Source: Mytilus trossulus (taxonomy: Eukaryota; Mollusca; Bivalvia; Mytilida; Mytilidae). Taken from it: DNA of 64,000 nucleotides. The stretch's first letter is position 1, and each line of letters begins with the position of its first letter. Below, piece after piece: positions 35,801 through 48,453 of the stretch. Where the stretch lies: positions 6,255,916 through 6,319,915 of the forward strand of contig NC_086375.1 of assembly GCF_036588685.1 (NCBI RefSeq), written 5' to 3'. The position numbers and the translations under genes were made by a program. The notes beneath the pieces are model-generated. The model was given only the letters and a program-made list of their open reading frames with translations, was not told the DNA's origin and did no database searches.

Positions 35801-38060
35801 TTGGTTTCTTTTTGTATCCTTTTTTATAAGTTCTAAAATTTTAACTTTTATTTTGTGGGTTGTGTTGGTGTTAGAATAGTATGAATGGAACAATTTAGTT
35901 TTTCGAGAAAAAATTAATACATTTTGATTCACCGTTTACGTGACATGAAACCAAACAGGAAACCAATCTTTATTTTCTTTATTTTGCACAATATAATTCA
36001 AAAGGCATAAATAAACACCATTACTAGTGTTACTAGCTTCATGTTAATATTTAAAATCTATTTTCAATGTTATATTAAAGTTTTTTTTAAACCTGACAGG
36101 AAACCATAAGAAACCGAAAGCATTTTTTTAGTTTTATTTTATTGCAAAATCTGCTTAAAATAATCTGAACAGTATACTTTTTCTTAAAATCCATCTTAAA
36201 TGTATCAGTATTATAAAACTCCTAAATATGTGCTTGTTTTGAAAACAATTAGTACAATTTATTCAGAATTTTCCATATTTTTTCCATTGATACAGGATAC
36301 CATAATCGTTGTATCTTGATGTTAAAGCAAAAAAAATGTATTTATATTTGGTTTTGATATTCCAGTTATATACAATTGATTCCAAATCATTGGCAATGTA
36401 ACATTCTTTAAATCCAGTAAAGAAAAAAACTTTTAACTTGGAATTAAAATCTTTAAAATAGGCACAATGTGATACTTGTGACCTGTACACCATCTACATG
36501 GTTTCCACATTTTAACCTACTTTAGTGGGCTAAAATCAATAAAGTACTTCCTTTCAAGTCATGCATGGTAAAAGTTTACTTCTCCTTTGACAAGTTTATT
36601 GCGTTTCTGATAAGTGTTTGCAGAACATGAATAAAAAATATTAATTAAAAACTGTGACAGGATTCCAACTTTGTACATTCTAAGTGTAACGGTATATTAA
36701 CATGTATTTGTTATTAAATTATATTTATTCACCTAAAATATCCAGTAATATTTACTGCTGAAGTTAAATCAATCCAACGAGCATTGGTACAATGATAAGA
36801 GACGTAATTTGATTGATTTTTCCAAGGACTCTTCACGTCATTATCGGGAAACGAAGTGTGTTCTAACGTCTGTCAAATATGAAATCGATTTTGTCAAGTC
36901 ATTGGGCATTTATTTTCACACAGGATCGTATGTAACATTATGCACATAGGAAAAATAACAGACCACCGGCGCAATCTCTTTGACAATTGTATTTTCCTCT
37001 TTTAAACAAGACGAAACAAGTCTACACATTATGTTTGCTAACATCCCGTTGGAAACAAAAACAATGTTTAGACCTAGTATTTCGTACATCCGGCCGTAAT
37101 GGCATGATCACATGTTAGTCACATGTTTCACATATGACCGGAAATGGTTAGAACTTAAGGACAAAAACAATTTTAATAAATAACTGGACTTCTGTTTCGT
37201 GTGAAATGTAACGCATAACAACAACGTAATTTTCTTACTTAATTATTACGAAGATCAAAACAAGAATGTAAATCATCTCGGATTTACCTGTTTGAACATC
37301 TCGCGAGAGTTCATATTTGCATATTGTTTTTAAGAATTCTATTACAATAAAGCAGATTACATCATCTAAAAATTGCGTTACGAAATCGGACACAAAAATC
37401 ACGCCACTGTTCTTACATCTGCTACATAAATACTTATAGTTCTCGGCATTTTCTTCTCACTATTCTTATTGGTCGATGTTCTTTGTTATTTGAAAGCAAA
37501 AGTTACGAATTTGCCGGTGACGATTATCTATAAATCAGTCAACGTTTTGCTTTTCGAAAGCAATAAGTAACGAGAGAAACGACACAAAAATACGGTTGTA
37601 GAATCTTTGAAATTCGTATATTTTAATTTTTTTTCTAGGGAAGAGTAGCATACACTTGTATGTTGATTAAAATAATGGCATCTTTAGATGTAGTTACAAC
37701 TTTTCTTACAGTAATTCACATTTTATCACTTTTCTATAGTTATAGGAAACGGAGCCCAATAGCAAATTATGGTCCATATATAAAATTTAAGATCTGTATT
37801 TCAGATTGGATCCAGCTTTAATTAGACCAGGTCGAGTGGATGTTAAGGAACTGATAGATCACTGCACTAGCTACCAGCTAGAGAGAATGTTTATGAGATT
37901 TTATCCCGATGAACCTGAATCAAATGCTCAAATGTTTTCACACAAAATACAATCGTTAGGTAAACATGTTAGTGCTGCACAAGTGCAGGGACTTTTCCTT
38001 AAACACAAAGACAATCCAGAGAATGCTTTAAATGATGTAGAGTTTTTATGGGCATCTTGA
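32879..38060 (+). CDS. BCS1L: BCS1L, mitochondrial AAA ATPase chaperone of complex III
   Basis: BCS1 is an inner-membrane AAA protein that translocates the folded Rieske iron-sulphur protein into respiratory complex III. Four coding exons, 32879-33611, 34105-34260, 35160-35277 and 37805-38060, join in phase to 420 residues, essentially the human length. Residues about 10-40 ([19 protein letters not shown]) form the N-terminal membrane span. The BCS1-specific domain follows ([37 protein letters not shown]). The AAA domain has Walker A GPPGCGKS (230-237), Walker [10 protein letters not shown] (277-285), the sensor MTTN, and the arginine-finger region [13 protein letters not shown] 5' UTR intron ends just before the ATG (acceptor CTTCAG). 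Poly(A) signal AATAAA at 38068. Intron 3 (2.5 kb) has a promoter-like block. Intact, with no missing key residue. Confidence 0.97.
36760..37640 (+). promoter_or_regulatory. CpG-richer, promoter-like block inside BCS1L intron 3
   Basis: Against an AT-rich, CpG-poor background this block has many CpGs. It also has TCTCGCGAGA (37299-37308), the palindromic CGCG promoter element bound by BANP in vertebrates; an inverted CCAAT box in TTATTGGTCG (about 37466); and TCTATAAATC (about 37528). Two direct copies of GAAAGCA.WAAGT.ACGA lie near 37490 and 37556. A pyrimidine tract and CTAG acceptor follow at 37630. This suggests an internal promoter or an inserted regulatory element; there is no direct evidence of transcription. 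Confidence 0.35.
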
Positions 38061-38079
38061 TATCAGAAATAAATATTTT

Positions 38080-40100
38080 TATAGAAGTACTCGTTTTATG
38101 CATTGAACAAGCTTGACTGGTGCTACATGAGGAGCAGAAAATACATATTTTGCCATATTTATTTGCTTGTGCCTACTTTTAAGTTTTCTTTTTTGTGTAA
38201 GAAAAGAGGCAGAAATAACATAAGGATGACATTTAAATCATAACTTAAAAAAAACATTAACACAATGACAAAAAACAAAGAGATCTACAAGAACTACATA
38301 GAAACCTAAATACTGAGCTATATGAACCTTATACATGCTACCAAAACAGATAATGATCTTTGTATAGCTTATTTATCTGTAATATTTTGTGGATGAATGG
38401 TGACCAATGTATTTTTACCATTTCTGATTCTTCATCCAACCAATAGAATGGACAGTAAGTTGTTTGTTTAGTTGGTCAACATGGTGAGATACAAGACTAA
38501 GAAACATTATCAACACAGAAACACCAACAAAAAAATAGTCTCAGGAAAATATGCCCTTGAAATTATTAGATACATGATACTGTTCTAAATAACAGGTCAA
38601 CAGATTCCTAGACTAGTCCCAAGCAAGTATGAAAATCTTGTACCTATGATATTAAAAAGGAAGGTTAGAGCTTATCAATTTATAACTTGTTAAACAGGAG
38701 CAAAAATTTATACATTTTTTTTTGTACTTTTATTGCTGGTATTCATCATAAAGTCATAGTGAGCACATCATAACAGAGCAAAAACTTGAAGACATTTTTT
38801 GCCTGCATACACCTTATCACTATTTGGAATTCTTTTCGACAGTTGATAAAAAAATCGGCACTTCTGGAACTATTGATTTCAAACAACAATCACTTTTCCA
38901 TTGAAGCGTCAGATATTTTCTATTACAAAATCAAAATCTCACAGAAACCTTCTGGATTTCATGTAATAATAAGAGACAAATAGCGATAAATCGTATTGAA
39001 GACATTGATGCTAGAATATCAATAAGCTACAGATAATAATTATACATAGTTATTACAAAAAAAATATATCTTAAAAGTTAAAAGTAAAGAAATATAATTT
39101 CAATCGGTTGAATTTATGAATTAGTATGAAATTATTTTCTTCTGAATTGTCTGCCCATAGGTGGCATATTAAGGTTATGTGTTTCATCTGATTTTGCGGT
39201 TAAATCATTCGGCACAACAGGGTCCACTTGATCGGTCACGTTTATTTTTTATACTAGGGTTTTCATAGATTTTGTATCATGCATTAAGAGATTATTTTGC
39301 ATTACATGTGTGGGTTCACTGAATGAACTATTTATATATTTATACGAGGACATTATAAAGATGTTAATATTATGTACATGAGATATATTATTAGATGGTA
39401 ATTAAACCAGCCATCGGCTCTGTCGTGTGGTATTGCACTTTACTATTTCTTGTTATTATTATTATGAGAATAATATGTGGTTTTGATATATGGGTATTAA
39501 CAGAAGAAGAACCCTTGAAACAGTGCTGCTTTTGAAGGTCTATTGTTAATCATAAATGAAACATTATTTTTTTCTAAATCCCAATACTTCATGGGATAAA
39601 AAAAAAAACTATTTGTACTGACCACAGGCATTGTATCAATGCAGATTATATTATTCACATTGTTTCAAACATTTGCCAAGACTAGGTTGATGTGCCATAT
39701 TCTGTTAATTAAGAAACTATTGCATGCATTTATTATTGCATTTATTTTTCAAAAATGGAAAAAATATGAGTGTGTAAATATTCCAATTGAACATTACTCA
39801 CCCAGTTGCATAAATCACTTTACTAAAAACCTTGCAATAATTTCTAAAATAACTGTATATCAATGATGTGGAATATATATTATTGAGAAAGAAATCCAAC
39901 ATAGATAAAACAACAAAAAATGCAGAGGTCTATGTCAGTCTCCAACCATATGCCAATTGTAAACCTATATTTCAAGCTATAAATGGCCCAAGTCAAAATG
40001 AATAAGTTTTATGGACATTTGAACTTTTATCAAGACAAAATTCTAAAAACTAAAACCATAAATGACATGGTTCTAAACTCATTGGTGCCCTTCAGCTTTT
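38080..40100. other. Intergenic DNA downstream of BCS1L without recognised genes
   Basis: AT-rich sequence with no recognised domain, RNA or repeat family. Short open frames are AT-rich and lack splice or family support. One possible last exon on the minus strand near 39130-39240 is discussed among the rejected items. Confidence 0.5.
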
Positions 40101-40101
40101 A

Positions 40102-40176
40102 TTAGTCCGAGATTACTCCGACGTCCAACGGATGTTTTGCCAGACAAGCTTGGACGTCAGAGTAATCTGGGACTAA
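40102..40176. repeat. 75-bp hairpin with about 27-bp arms
   Basis: TTAGTCCGAGATTACTCCGA and its inverted partner CAGAGTAATCTGGGACTAA, with CGTCCAA/TTGGACG continuing the stem, enclose a short loop. It could be a minimal MITE or the terminal part of a larger one. Confidence 0.65.
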
Positions 40177-40799
40177 GCTAGAATCTGCTCTTTGGTGGGG
40201 TTGTCTTTTTGACACATTCCCCATTCCCATTCTGAATTTTATCATGGGACCTGCCTAGTGTCTTCTTTTATATCTAATTTTTAGAGGAGCTCAATCTTTT
40301 TGTAATAATCTTTATATTTTTTTAAAATTCTACTTGAATGTGTAGCACATCAGACCAAATATAATTGAGCATGGAACATGTATATATTTGTAATAACACC
40401 ATTTGATTTTCCTCTCTCAGTCTTTGTTAAATTTGCACTTTTCCAAAAAGTGTGCAGAATTTATCCTTGTTTTAAATATAAAAGAAAAACTTGACATGAG
40501 TAAAGTTTTATCCTGTCCAGTAATTTACACAAAATTTCACATAACATTCCATTGCATATAAAAAAAAAGTAATCAATGAAAGTTGACCAATCAAATTTTC
40601 ACCCTTATTCTTTCTGTATATAATCTTTAGTAACCATGTTACCTTCAAAACGTTCTATAGACATACCAAATAAAAAAAATAATGGTGCTTTGAAACACCC
40701 AATTTATCTGTCTATGACACAATTTTACTGCAATGAAATTAAGAATTGGTTTCATACAACTGTCAAATTTAAGGAAATAATTACTTTTTTACCCCGTTT

Positions 40800-41045
40800 T
40801 TGTTTGCAACTGGATGTGACGTACTACGAGTTGGTGGTGTTAGGAGTAACACATGGCTGTGCTCCTGACTTTTGTCTTCCTTCTGTCTATTTACACCTTA
40901 TTATGTTTAAACCTTTTATAGATTACTATACTATATGGGTTTTGCTCATTGTTGAAGGCAGTACAGTGACCTTAGTAGCTTTGATCTACCATATTTTATT
41001 TCTTGTGGATAGTTTTCTCATTTGCAATCATACCAAATTTTATCA
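40800..41045 (-). repeat. Mytilid-type dispersed repeat copy
   Basis: It contains TTTTGCTCATTGTTGAAGGC, GTACAGTGACCTT, TTGTGGATAGTTTTCTCAT and GCAATCATACCAAATT in the inverted order of 7044-7210. An open frame of 171 codons (40636-41151) runs through it and is a by-product of this repeat. Confidence 0.75.
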
Positions 41046-41220
41046 TTTGGTGTATGGAATACCAGTAATTGTATCTGTCTTGCAGAATTTCTCTAACATT
41101 CACCATGACCAAAAGTTTTCTTTGATGAGTCTTGTTTCTCAGATGCTATAATAAAGCAGGTCAGCTGGTGTATGAACTGATTGTCATTGGTCTTTTAACT
41201 CTTTTTCTTTTTATACAAAA

Positions 41221-42178
41221 TTGAAAATGTTTTTGGTCGTATATTGGTATCACATTGACGTCGTCGGCATCCGAAGACATTTGGTTTTCCCACTCTAACT
41301 TTTGTAAAAGTAAATAGAAATCTTAAAAATTTAATCACAAGGTTTATGGCCATAATAGAAGGTTGGGTTTGATTTTGGGTGTTTTGGTCCCAACAGTTTA
41401 GGAATTAGGGGACAAAAAGGGCCCAAATAAGCATTTTTCTTGGTTTTCGCACAATAACTTCAGTATAAGTTAATAGAAATCTATGAAATTTTAACACAAG
41501 GTTTATGACCACAAAAGAAAGGTTTGGATTGATTTTGGAAGTTTTAGTCCGAACAATTATGGGCCAAAAGGGTTCAAAATTAAACTTAGCTTCATTTTAA
41601 CAAAAATTGAATTCTTGGGGTTCTTTGACATGCTGAATCTAAACATGTACTTAGATTTTTGATTATGGGTCCAGTTTTTAAGTTGGTCCAAATCGGGTTC
41701 CAAAATTTTTATAGCAATAGCAAGAAATTTTCAATTGCACAGTATTCCGCAATAGCAAGAAATCTTCAATTGCACAGTATTGTGCAATAGCATGAAATTT
41801 TCAATTGCACAGTATTGCGCAATAGCAAGAAATCTTCAATTGCTCAGTATTGTGCAATAGCAAGAAGTCTTCATTTGCACAGTATTGCACAATAGCAAGA
41901 AATATCTTATTTCACAATATTGCGCAATAGCAAAAAAATTTCAATTACACAGTTTTTTTGAAATATTCTTTGAAAGTTGGAGTTATCTTTCTTTGTTCAG
42001 AATAGTAGATGAATCAACTTAAATCATTGTTTTATACAACATACAATGTATATTCACTTTTACTACCAACTAATAAATTAAAACAATCTTTACCATTCAG
42101 TGATTACAAGCACATTTTTTACATTTTAATATTTTAAGATGTATTTAAATGAGTAGTTATTGTTGCAAACTCCAGTTA
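41221..42178 (+). mobile_element. Truncated second copy of the 1.9-kb modular element
   Basis: It shares with 23906-25820 the words TCGTATATTGGTATCACATT, AGAAATCTATGAAATTTTAA and AGGGCCCAAATAAGCATTTT. Compared with that copy it has fewer long units but more of the short block: about seven units of TTCAATTGCACAGTATTGTG plus CAATAGCAAGAAATC (41706-41945). It breaks off after TATTGTTGCAAACTCCAGTT without the right TIR. Confidence 0.75.
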
Positions 42179-42179
42179 A

Positions 42180-43530
42180 CAAAAAAATAAGCAAAAAATT
42201 TAGCAGGGGCTTAGCATCCTAAAGAATTTAAATATGAGATTGAACCAAATCAAAAGAAACAGAATCATTAAAATAATGATCAAATTATAACTGAATCGGC
42301 AAAACTCTCAAACACAGAAAAATGTATGTATTATGAAAAAAAAGCAAACCAATTAAGGCCATATGACAGGAATTAAGACATACCGGTAATTATATATTGA
42401 CCCCTTTTTGAACTGGTCTTGTATGTCATTATTATTGAAGATAATCACCATATAAACATGACCCCTCTTGTTTACCTTCTAGTGCTTCTATATAGAACAC
42501 AACTTACATATGTAAATACTGATTATCATAAGGTGTTTACTGGTAAAAAATGTGTTTGTTGATATACATGAATGTCATAGAATCTCTGTTGTATATCAAT
42601 AAAAAGCAAAAAATGGACTGCAAGTTAAACTTAAATTTGTATTTGTCACGTACATACATGTAGTAACTTTTTTACAGAAAAAAAATCTGAGAAAAGTGTC
42701 TGTAGACAAATTTCTAAAATTTTGTCAAGGTTTGAATGGTTAAATTCAAAGTTAGTCCAGACAATAAATTACCACAGAACTTGCCTTCAAAGTTTATGAT
42801 AGAGGATTTATCATACTGAGGTCAAACTAAATGAATTACTAGTATTATGCTAATGAATGCCACTTTCGAATTGATCATTATCGGTAATTTATACTTAAAG
42901 TTTGGCTATAGTGTAATACTGTTGCTATTTATATATTAAAAGTCTATTTTTACTGCTTTTCCAAAATTGTTTAAATTGTAAATTAAAAGAAAGTTGTACA
43001 AATGATACCTAGAAACCATGTTTTAAAATGTGAAACGGATATTAAGGCATGTTAGAACTTTTGAAATCACAAAGTTAGGAAAGGAAAACTAGAAACTGAA
43101 ATAAAATATTTTGAAAGATGGATATCACAAATCACAAATTCAGTAGCTAGATAATAAAAAGATATGTCTCTGGCAAAGTAAATTAAAGAAATAATTAAGA
43201 TAAAAAAAGGGATTTTACTTTTAAAATAATTTTCAATTGAAAGAAAATAATGTTTACTTATCTAATCTGTTATATTTTTTTTTTAAAGGAAGTGATAATC
43301 AAACAATTTATAACAAAAATGTCACCTCCCCCCTCCCCCGCCCCTGCCCTCCAATAAATGATTTCTGCTATAAAAAGCCTCATTAAATGGAGGAACATTC
43401 TTATTTAGCGCATTTTATCTGTTTAAGTGACCCCAAATGATTAAAACAGATGTTTTGGTATATTAGCCAGCAGCCCATTGTCAAATATACCAGTAACTCA
43501 AAGATATCTAGTGGGCAACATACAGACTTT
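42180..43530. other. Intergenic DNA, nothing recognised
   Basis: AT-rich, with one C-rich run at 43327-43353. There are no gene-like frames, inverted termini or repeat-family words. Confidence 0.4.
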
Positions 43531-43533
43531 AGT

Positions 43534-43679
43534 GGTGGATCCAGAACTTTTCATAAGGGGGGCCTACTGACTGACTTAAGGGGGGCCGGCTCCAGTCATG
43601 CTTCAGTGATTCCCTATATAATCAACCAAGTTTTCCCAACGAAAAAGGGGGCGGCCCCCAGGTCCCCCCTGGATCCACC
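43534..43679. mobile_element. Short TIR element with GGATCC ends
   Basis: The left GGTGGATCCAGAAC is mirrored by the right CCCTGGATCCACC. GGGGGGCC and GGCCCCC runs in each arm can also pair. It is 146 bp, non-coding, and similar in design to the elements at 11697 and 46495. Confidence 0.65.
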
Positions 43680-44535
43680 TATGGCCTTCAATACTAAGAA
43701 GATTTGAAAAGGTGTTTACATAAAATATATCAAAATAGTAGAATTTTAAAAAAAAATTGTAAAAAAAACCCAAACTTTGAACAGAGACATTAACCAGATG
43801 ATTGAAGTTAAAACACATTTCTTAAATGTATCACTCAAGTTTTAAAAGAGCTTCTAAATATCAGTGATTAAATGAGATTCACACTTTACAGTAAAATTTC
43901 TGTGAGCTTAAAAACCTCAAAGTTCCATTTGTTATATTTATATTATAAAGCAACATAACAAAGACTTTTAGCTAAGCAATATAATTATGCCCCACAGCCA
44001 TGATAAAACATAAGAATAATAAAAAGTACGAACAGCAAATCAAACACACCCGGAATTTTATACTCGAAAGCAACACTTTACCATTGTTAGAAAAACACTG
44101 CTATGTTTTCCAACTGTGATTTGTGTATTGTATCTTATCATCTCAAAGCTATGGTGTAACTGTGATGATTTGACAGGTTTTTGTAACTTTCAAATAACAA
44201 GATTTTAGACAGGTTTATAGAAATTGCTGCAATTTCTATAAACTTGTCTACAATTTGCAAAAGAAACCAAAATTTCAGACACATGAATTTTAAACCCCAA
44301 AATTTGGCAAAAAGCATTCACACTAAAATTCCTAAAGATATGAACATTGAGTATAATTTCAAATAAACTTCAATAAAAGATCTTATATTTTATGTCAAAT
44401 ATCAAAAGTTACATTCCTAGTAGTGGAAAACTTTTATAACCTAAAAATAAAATATAAACTACATCAGAGACATAATATTGTATTATATGTCTCTGACTAC
44501 ATGTATAATAATTACCCAAACTATCTAGAAGCTAA

Positions 44536-44790
44536 GGCAGCAACCATTTGATTTTCTGGGGGGGCTATGGATTTATTTTTTTACAATTTTTTTTTCTCGC
44601 CTGTGGCAAAAAACAATCTTTTTTTTTCGAGACAAGTCAAAACAATTTTTTTCTTTCAATTTTAGCTTTACTGGCAGCTGAGGGTGAAACAAACAATTTT
44701 TTTTTTTTTTATAATCAAAAACAAATTATTTTTTTCTCCAAAAACTGGAAACAAACTTCCCCCCCCTCTGAAAATCAAATGGTTGCTGCC
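44536..44790. mobile_element. PIF/Harbinger-like MITE, 255 bp, perfect 21-bp TIRs
   Basis: The left GGCAGCAACCATTTGATTTT and its exact reverse complement at the right end are flanked by TAA on both sides (44533-44535, 44791-44793). G-run and C-run continue the arms inward. The interior has repeated AAACAATTTTTTTT-like words. The perfect TIRs suggest recent activity. Open frames inside are poly-Phe artefacts. The stretch 44794-46147 after it shows no recognised gene, though 45120-45260 is somewhat CpG-richer and has a CCAAT word. Confidence 0.88.
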
Positions 44791-46147
44791 TAAAACAACA
44801 CTCTATTTAAACAAGAACTATAATCTTTAAAAAAAATATATCCGACGTATTTAAATTTGAGTATTTGTTTAAAAAAAAAACTTGGAAATCTCACGTGTAG
44901 GTGCGTTCTAAAATTCATGTACGTTCGTATAACAAAGTTTACATTAAAAATATATAAATGTCCCAAATAAACAGCTGTCATGGATGCAAACAGCTACTAT
45001 TGGAGAAATTATTATTTTAATAAAATATAATTCTTTGTGAGATCTAGTTAAAATATTTATAGCTTTTCACTTTTCCAGCACGATATAATTAACGAGATGT
45101 TTTTTTAAACACAACCAAATCACACACCATGACAGCATTTTGTCCAATCACAGAAAGGATTTTTCGAGCATGCTTATTCTGTTGCAATAGTAATGCGTCC
45201 TTAAGTTCAAAGGGCACAAACCGAAACTATACCGACTATGTCGGAAAAAAACTAGACAAAAATGCTGCAATGGTCTAATTAAGTTTGTCAGTTTGTTGCA
45301 GGTGTGCCTGACTCCAATCTCAATTGACACAGATTGTCAGTTTGTTTTCCTAACACGGGTCATGATTCTCTATCCAAACACCCTCAATTAAAAATGACTG
45401 TCACTAGAAAGACATAAGTGCTGGAAGTCACACTTAACACGAACAAATCAATCAATCGTATCAAAAATGAGGAGACTGCTGTGATTATGTCGAAGAAAAA
45501 AATGAACAATTACATATTACTGTAATCAGTCTTCAACAATGAGAAAATCCTGTATAGCATTTATTAAGCTATATAACAGGCCCCATGAGTGAGTATGACG
45601 AATCCAAAACAATCGTTAATATCATTTGAATGTTGCTATTTTGAAAGGATTTGTTAAAATTCCTCTACCATCCATTTAAAGTTTCGTTTGAAGTGATTGA
45701 CTAAGAACATGATTGTAACCACAGACAACCTCATTTTCAGACAAACATGATGTCAATGAATGTCCCTGTCTTAGTAAAAGAATATTTGATGAGACAGCAA
45801 TCCTGTAATACAAGTTGTATGTACAAGTAAACTTTTAAATGTCATCAAAAATTTGTATTTGAAATGTGTTTACAAACATATCTCATTGTTATTGTAATTT
45901 TCCAGGTGCTGTTTTTATGTTTTTAACTTGTTAGCCAATAGGACATGTGATGTTACCAAACTAGATAATAGAATGGTGTAATGTGGTGCTGTAAGGATTG
46001 TGTGGTAGGTTACATATGTTCAGATTTTATAGATAAAACTTTTGTACTACAAATGGCCATCTTGGGGGCTCCTGTTTTGTGGTGCTATAAACTTTGTTTG
46101 AAAGGTTAAAAAATTCACAGTTTTGAGGCAAATATTGATATTTTAAA

Positions 46148-46312
46148 TAGATATAGGAAGATGTGGTGTGAGTGCCAATGAGACAACTCTCCATCCAAAT
46201 AACAATTTAAAAATAAGTAAACCGTTATAGGTCAATGTACAGCCTTCAACACGAAGCCTTGGCTCACACCAAACAACAAGCTATAAAGGGCCCCAAAAAT
46301 TACTATTAAAAC
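46148..46312 (+). repeat. Mytilid-type dispersed repeat, second subfamily
   Basis: The copy includes AGATGTGGTGTGAGTGCCAA, GAGACAACTCTCCATCCAAA, TACAGCCTTCAACACGAAGC and GCTATAAAGGGCCCC, matching the inverted copy at 15745-15915. Confidence 0.75.
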
Positions 46313-46494
46313 TTATTTTGATACTTATAGAACCTTTTATACTTTTGAAAGAGACCATTATATCAGGCATCCTTCAGGAAAAGTCTTTAATTTTAATGCC
46401 AGACTGCTATTTCTATCAAATTTCAATATTTTAGCATTGTGAGCAAGAAATAATTACTGGGATTGGTGAACAAGTAGGTGTTTCCATACTGCAA

Positions 46495-46640
46495 TCCCAG
46501 AGGTGTATCCATCCATTATTAAAAGGGGTCCCAACCCAGGAGAATGGGGGGTTTCATCTATATGGTTTCCATTCAAATGCATTGATCTTTAAAAAAAAAA
46601 GGGGGGTTCCAACCCTAGGAACCCTCCCCCTGAATCCCTA
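46495..46640 (+). mobile_element. Second copy of the short G/C-run element
   Basis: It shares GGGGTCCCAACCCAGGA, CATTCAAATGCATTGATC and GGGGGGTTCCAACCCTAGGA with the element at 11697-11845 read on the other strand. No coding content. Stretch 46641-47758: nothing recognised. Confidence 0.65.
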
Positions 46641-47767
46641 AGTAATAATTTTATATTGTGATTAGATCTTTAAAAAAATAATATGTACCGGTACTAGGTT
46701 TGCAGTTCTTAAAACTAAAGCATACAAGCTAATATTATGAATCAATCCAAGATTTCTATGACTTAGTTTTAGGCTCAAAAGTCAAAACTTCTAAAGTTAT
46801 ATTCTTATAAGAAGTGTCCATATATAAAAGCTACATTTTTGCAACAGGTCCTAATGCACAAATGAGTAATCTATCATGTCAAATTAAAAATTTAATGTGA
46901 GAAAGAATTTCAGTCATGCGGTATAATATTACATAACGATGAAACAATAAACTGAGGTAAAACAAGGTCAAATTAGTAATTTACTAGGATAAGTAAAGCA
47001 CTTATCTATAAATGATAAAGTTTGCATATGTATTATGTCACCTGGATGTGTATTGCCTGTAATTATAGATTCTCAATACACGACATATTAGCCTCAGGAC
47101 TTGACCAAAAGATTTTCATTTGATTCATAATATAAACCTTGATGTGTTTAAGGATAAACTTTATTGAAATGGAAAATTTACTTTTAAAAATGTAACTTAT
47201 AGTTTAATAGGTAAGATTTCTTTATACTTGTTATAATTTCATTTCTTAAACTAAATTCTTCATACAGTGAACTTGTTTAGAAAATACTGGTGGTATACTG
47301 ACTAATTGTGAAAGAACAAAATTAAACTTAGGGTACATTTACCAAGTTTTTCAATGGTTCTGTTTTTATGTATTTATGTTTTTTGAATTATAATAAACAA
47401 TTAACACAATGAAATGAGTTTAAATACAACTTTGAAGAATTCATTTTGGAATTCTATCAAAATGTTTAGTTGTCAATTATTAAAGTTGGTTTTTTTTGGT
47501 AAGTGAATTTTGTCACTAGACACCTATTATTTTTTTCATAAATGCTTATTAACTTTTCAGAAAGGCACTAGGATACAAAATTCCTTTTTGAAGTAAACTG
47601 CCTTTACAATAATAATTTCTTATTACTTTGTTCTTTCCTTTTCCATTAAAATAATTTTATAGCCTAGAGTTATCTCCCATTTTGCAGATAAACTTTATTA
47701 GAGTTGAAATTGTGATAAGCTAATTTAATTAGTAAAGTAATGTAATTAGTTTTGTGATAACCTTATC

Positions 47768-48453
47768 GGCAATGGACATTTGAGCGCATTGACAGGACAT
47801 TTGAGCGGAAAAAAAAGGACGTTTGAGCGCCAAAGTATAGGACATTTGAGCGCCTAAATTTTAGGACATTTGAGCGAAAATAAGAATAAGCGTAGGACAT
47901 TTGAGCGAAAACAAGTCTTGGATAGAGAATTGTCTTATTGGCAATCATACCACATTTTCTTACGAATATAGTTCATTAAATGAGGAGTTTACCAACAAAA
48001 AGATTAAAACATATTTTAATTGTAAAAAACAAAGCACTAAAAACAAAGCACAGTCATAAAACAGGAGTTTACCAACAAAAAGATTAAAACATCTTTTAAT
48101 TGTAAACAAAGCACTAAAAACAAAGCACTGTCATAAAACATAAAACTCGGCAACGGCATTATTTACAAGTCTGTTCGGGCTTGGAACTTATATCCCAGGC
48201 TTCTGACATAAAAATCCCTCGTAATTTCCTGCTGGCAGTATTTCGAATGCAAATCCCGGAGATTCTGTTCCTTTTTTTTCTTACTTTTAAAAAAAAATCT
48301 TAATTCGTGTAAAATTATCAGGGAAAATTTCGCTCAAATGTCCTGTCTGAAAACTCAGGTAAGGTTAATATCCCGGCGCTCAATTGTCCTATGAAGTCGG
48401 CGCTCAAATGACCCTATGTGCTTTTTTCTTTTTCGCTCAAATGTCCTATGCCC
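47768..48453. mobile_element. Mutator-like non-autonomous element with subterminal 14-mer arrays and 9-bp target duplication
   Basis: AACCTTATC lies immediately outside both ends (47759-47767 and 48454-48462). Inside, the left end carries six direct copies of AGGACATTTGAGCG (variants at 47775 to 47910). The right end carries four copies of its inverse CGCTCAAATGTCCT. The tips read GGCAATGGACATT and, inverted, GGGCATAGGACATT. The centre holds a fragment of the mytilid dispersed repeat (47918-47960) and a roughly 78-bp tandem duplication (47981-48142, GAGTTTACCAACAAAAAGAT). No transposase. Confidence 0.85.

Noticed and set aside
39130..39250. Possible terminal exon on the minus strand (frames reading NMPPMGRQFRRK-stop or KRDRSSGPCCAE-stop)
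   Set aside because: Two overlapping frames look partly coding, but the first has an in-frame stop just upstream with no usable acceptor between, and no partner exon was found for either.
40636..41151. Plus-strand open frame of 171 codons
   Set aside because: It runs through an inverted copy of the mytilid dispersed repeat; the peptide corresponds to repeat text seen elsewhere in other frames.
44548..44793. Plus-strand open frame rich in Phe
   Set aside because: It is the poly-T interior and TIR of a MITE.
45120..45330. CpG-richer patch with CCAAT word as promoter of the 49-61-kb gene
   Set aside because: No first exon or splice link to 49.2 kb could be established; signal too weak to annotate.
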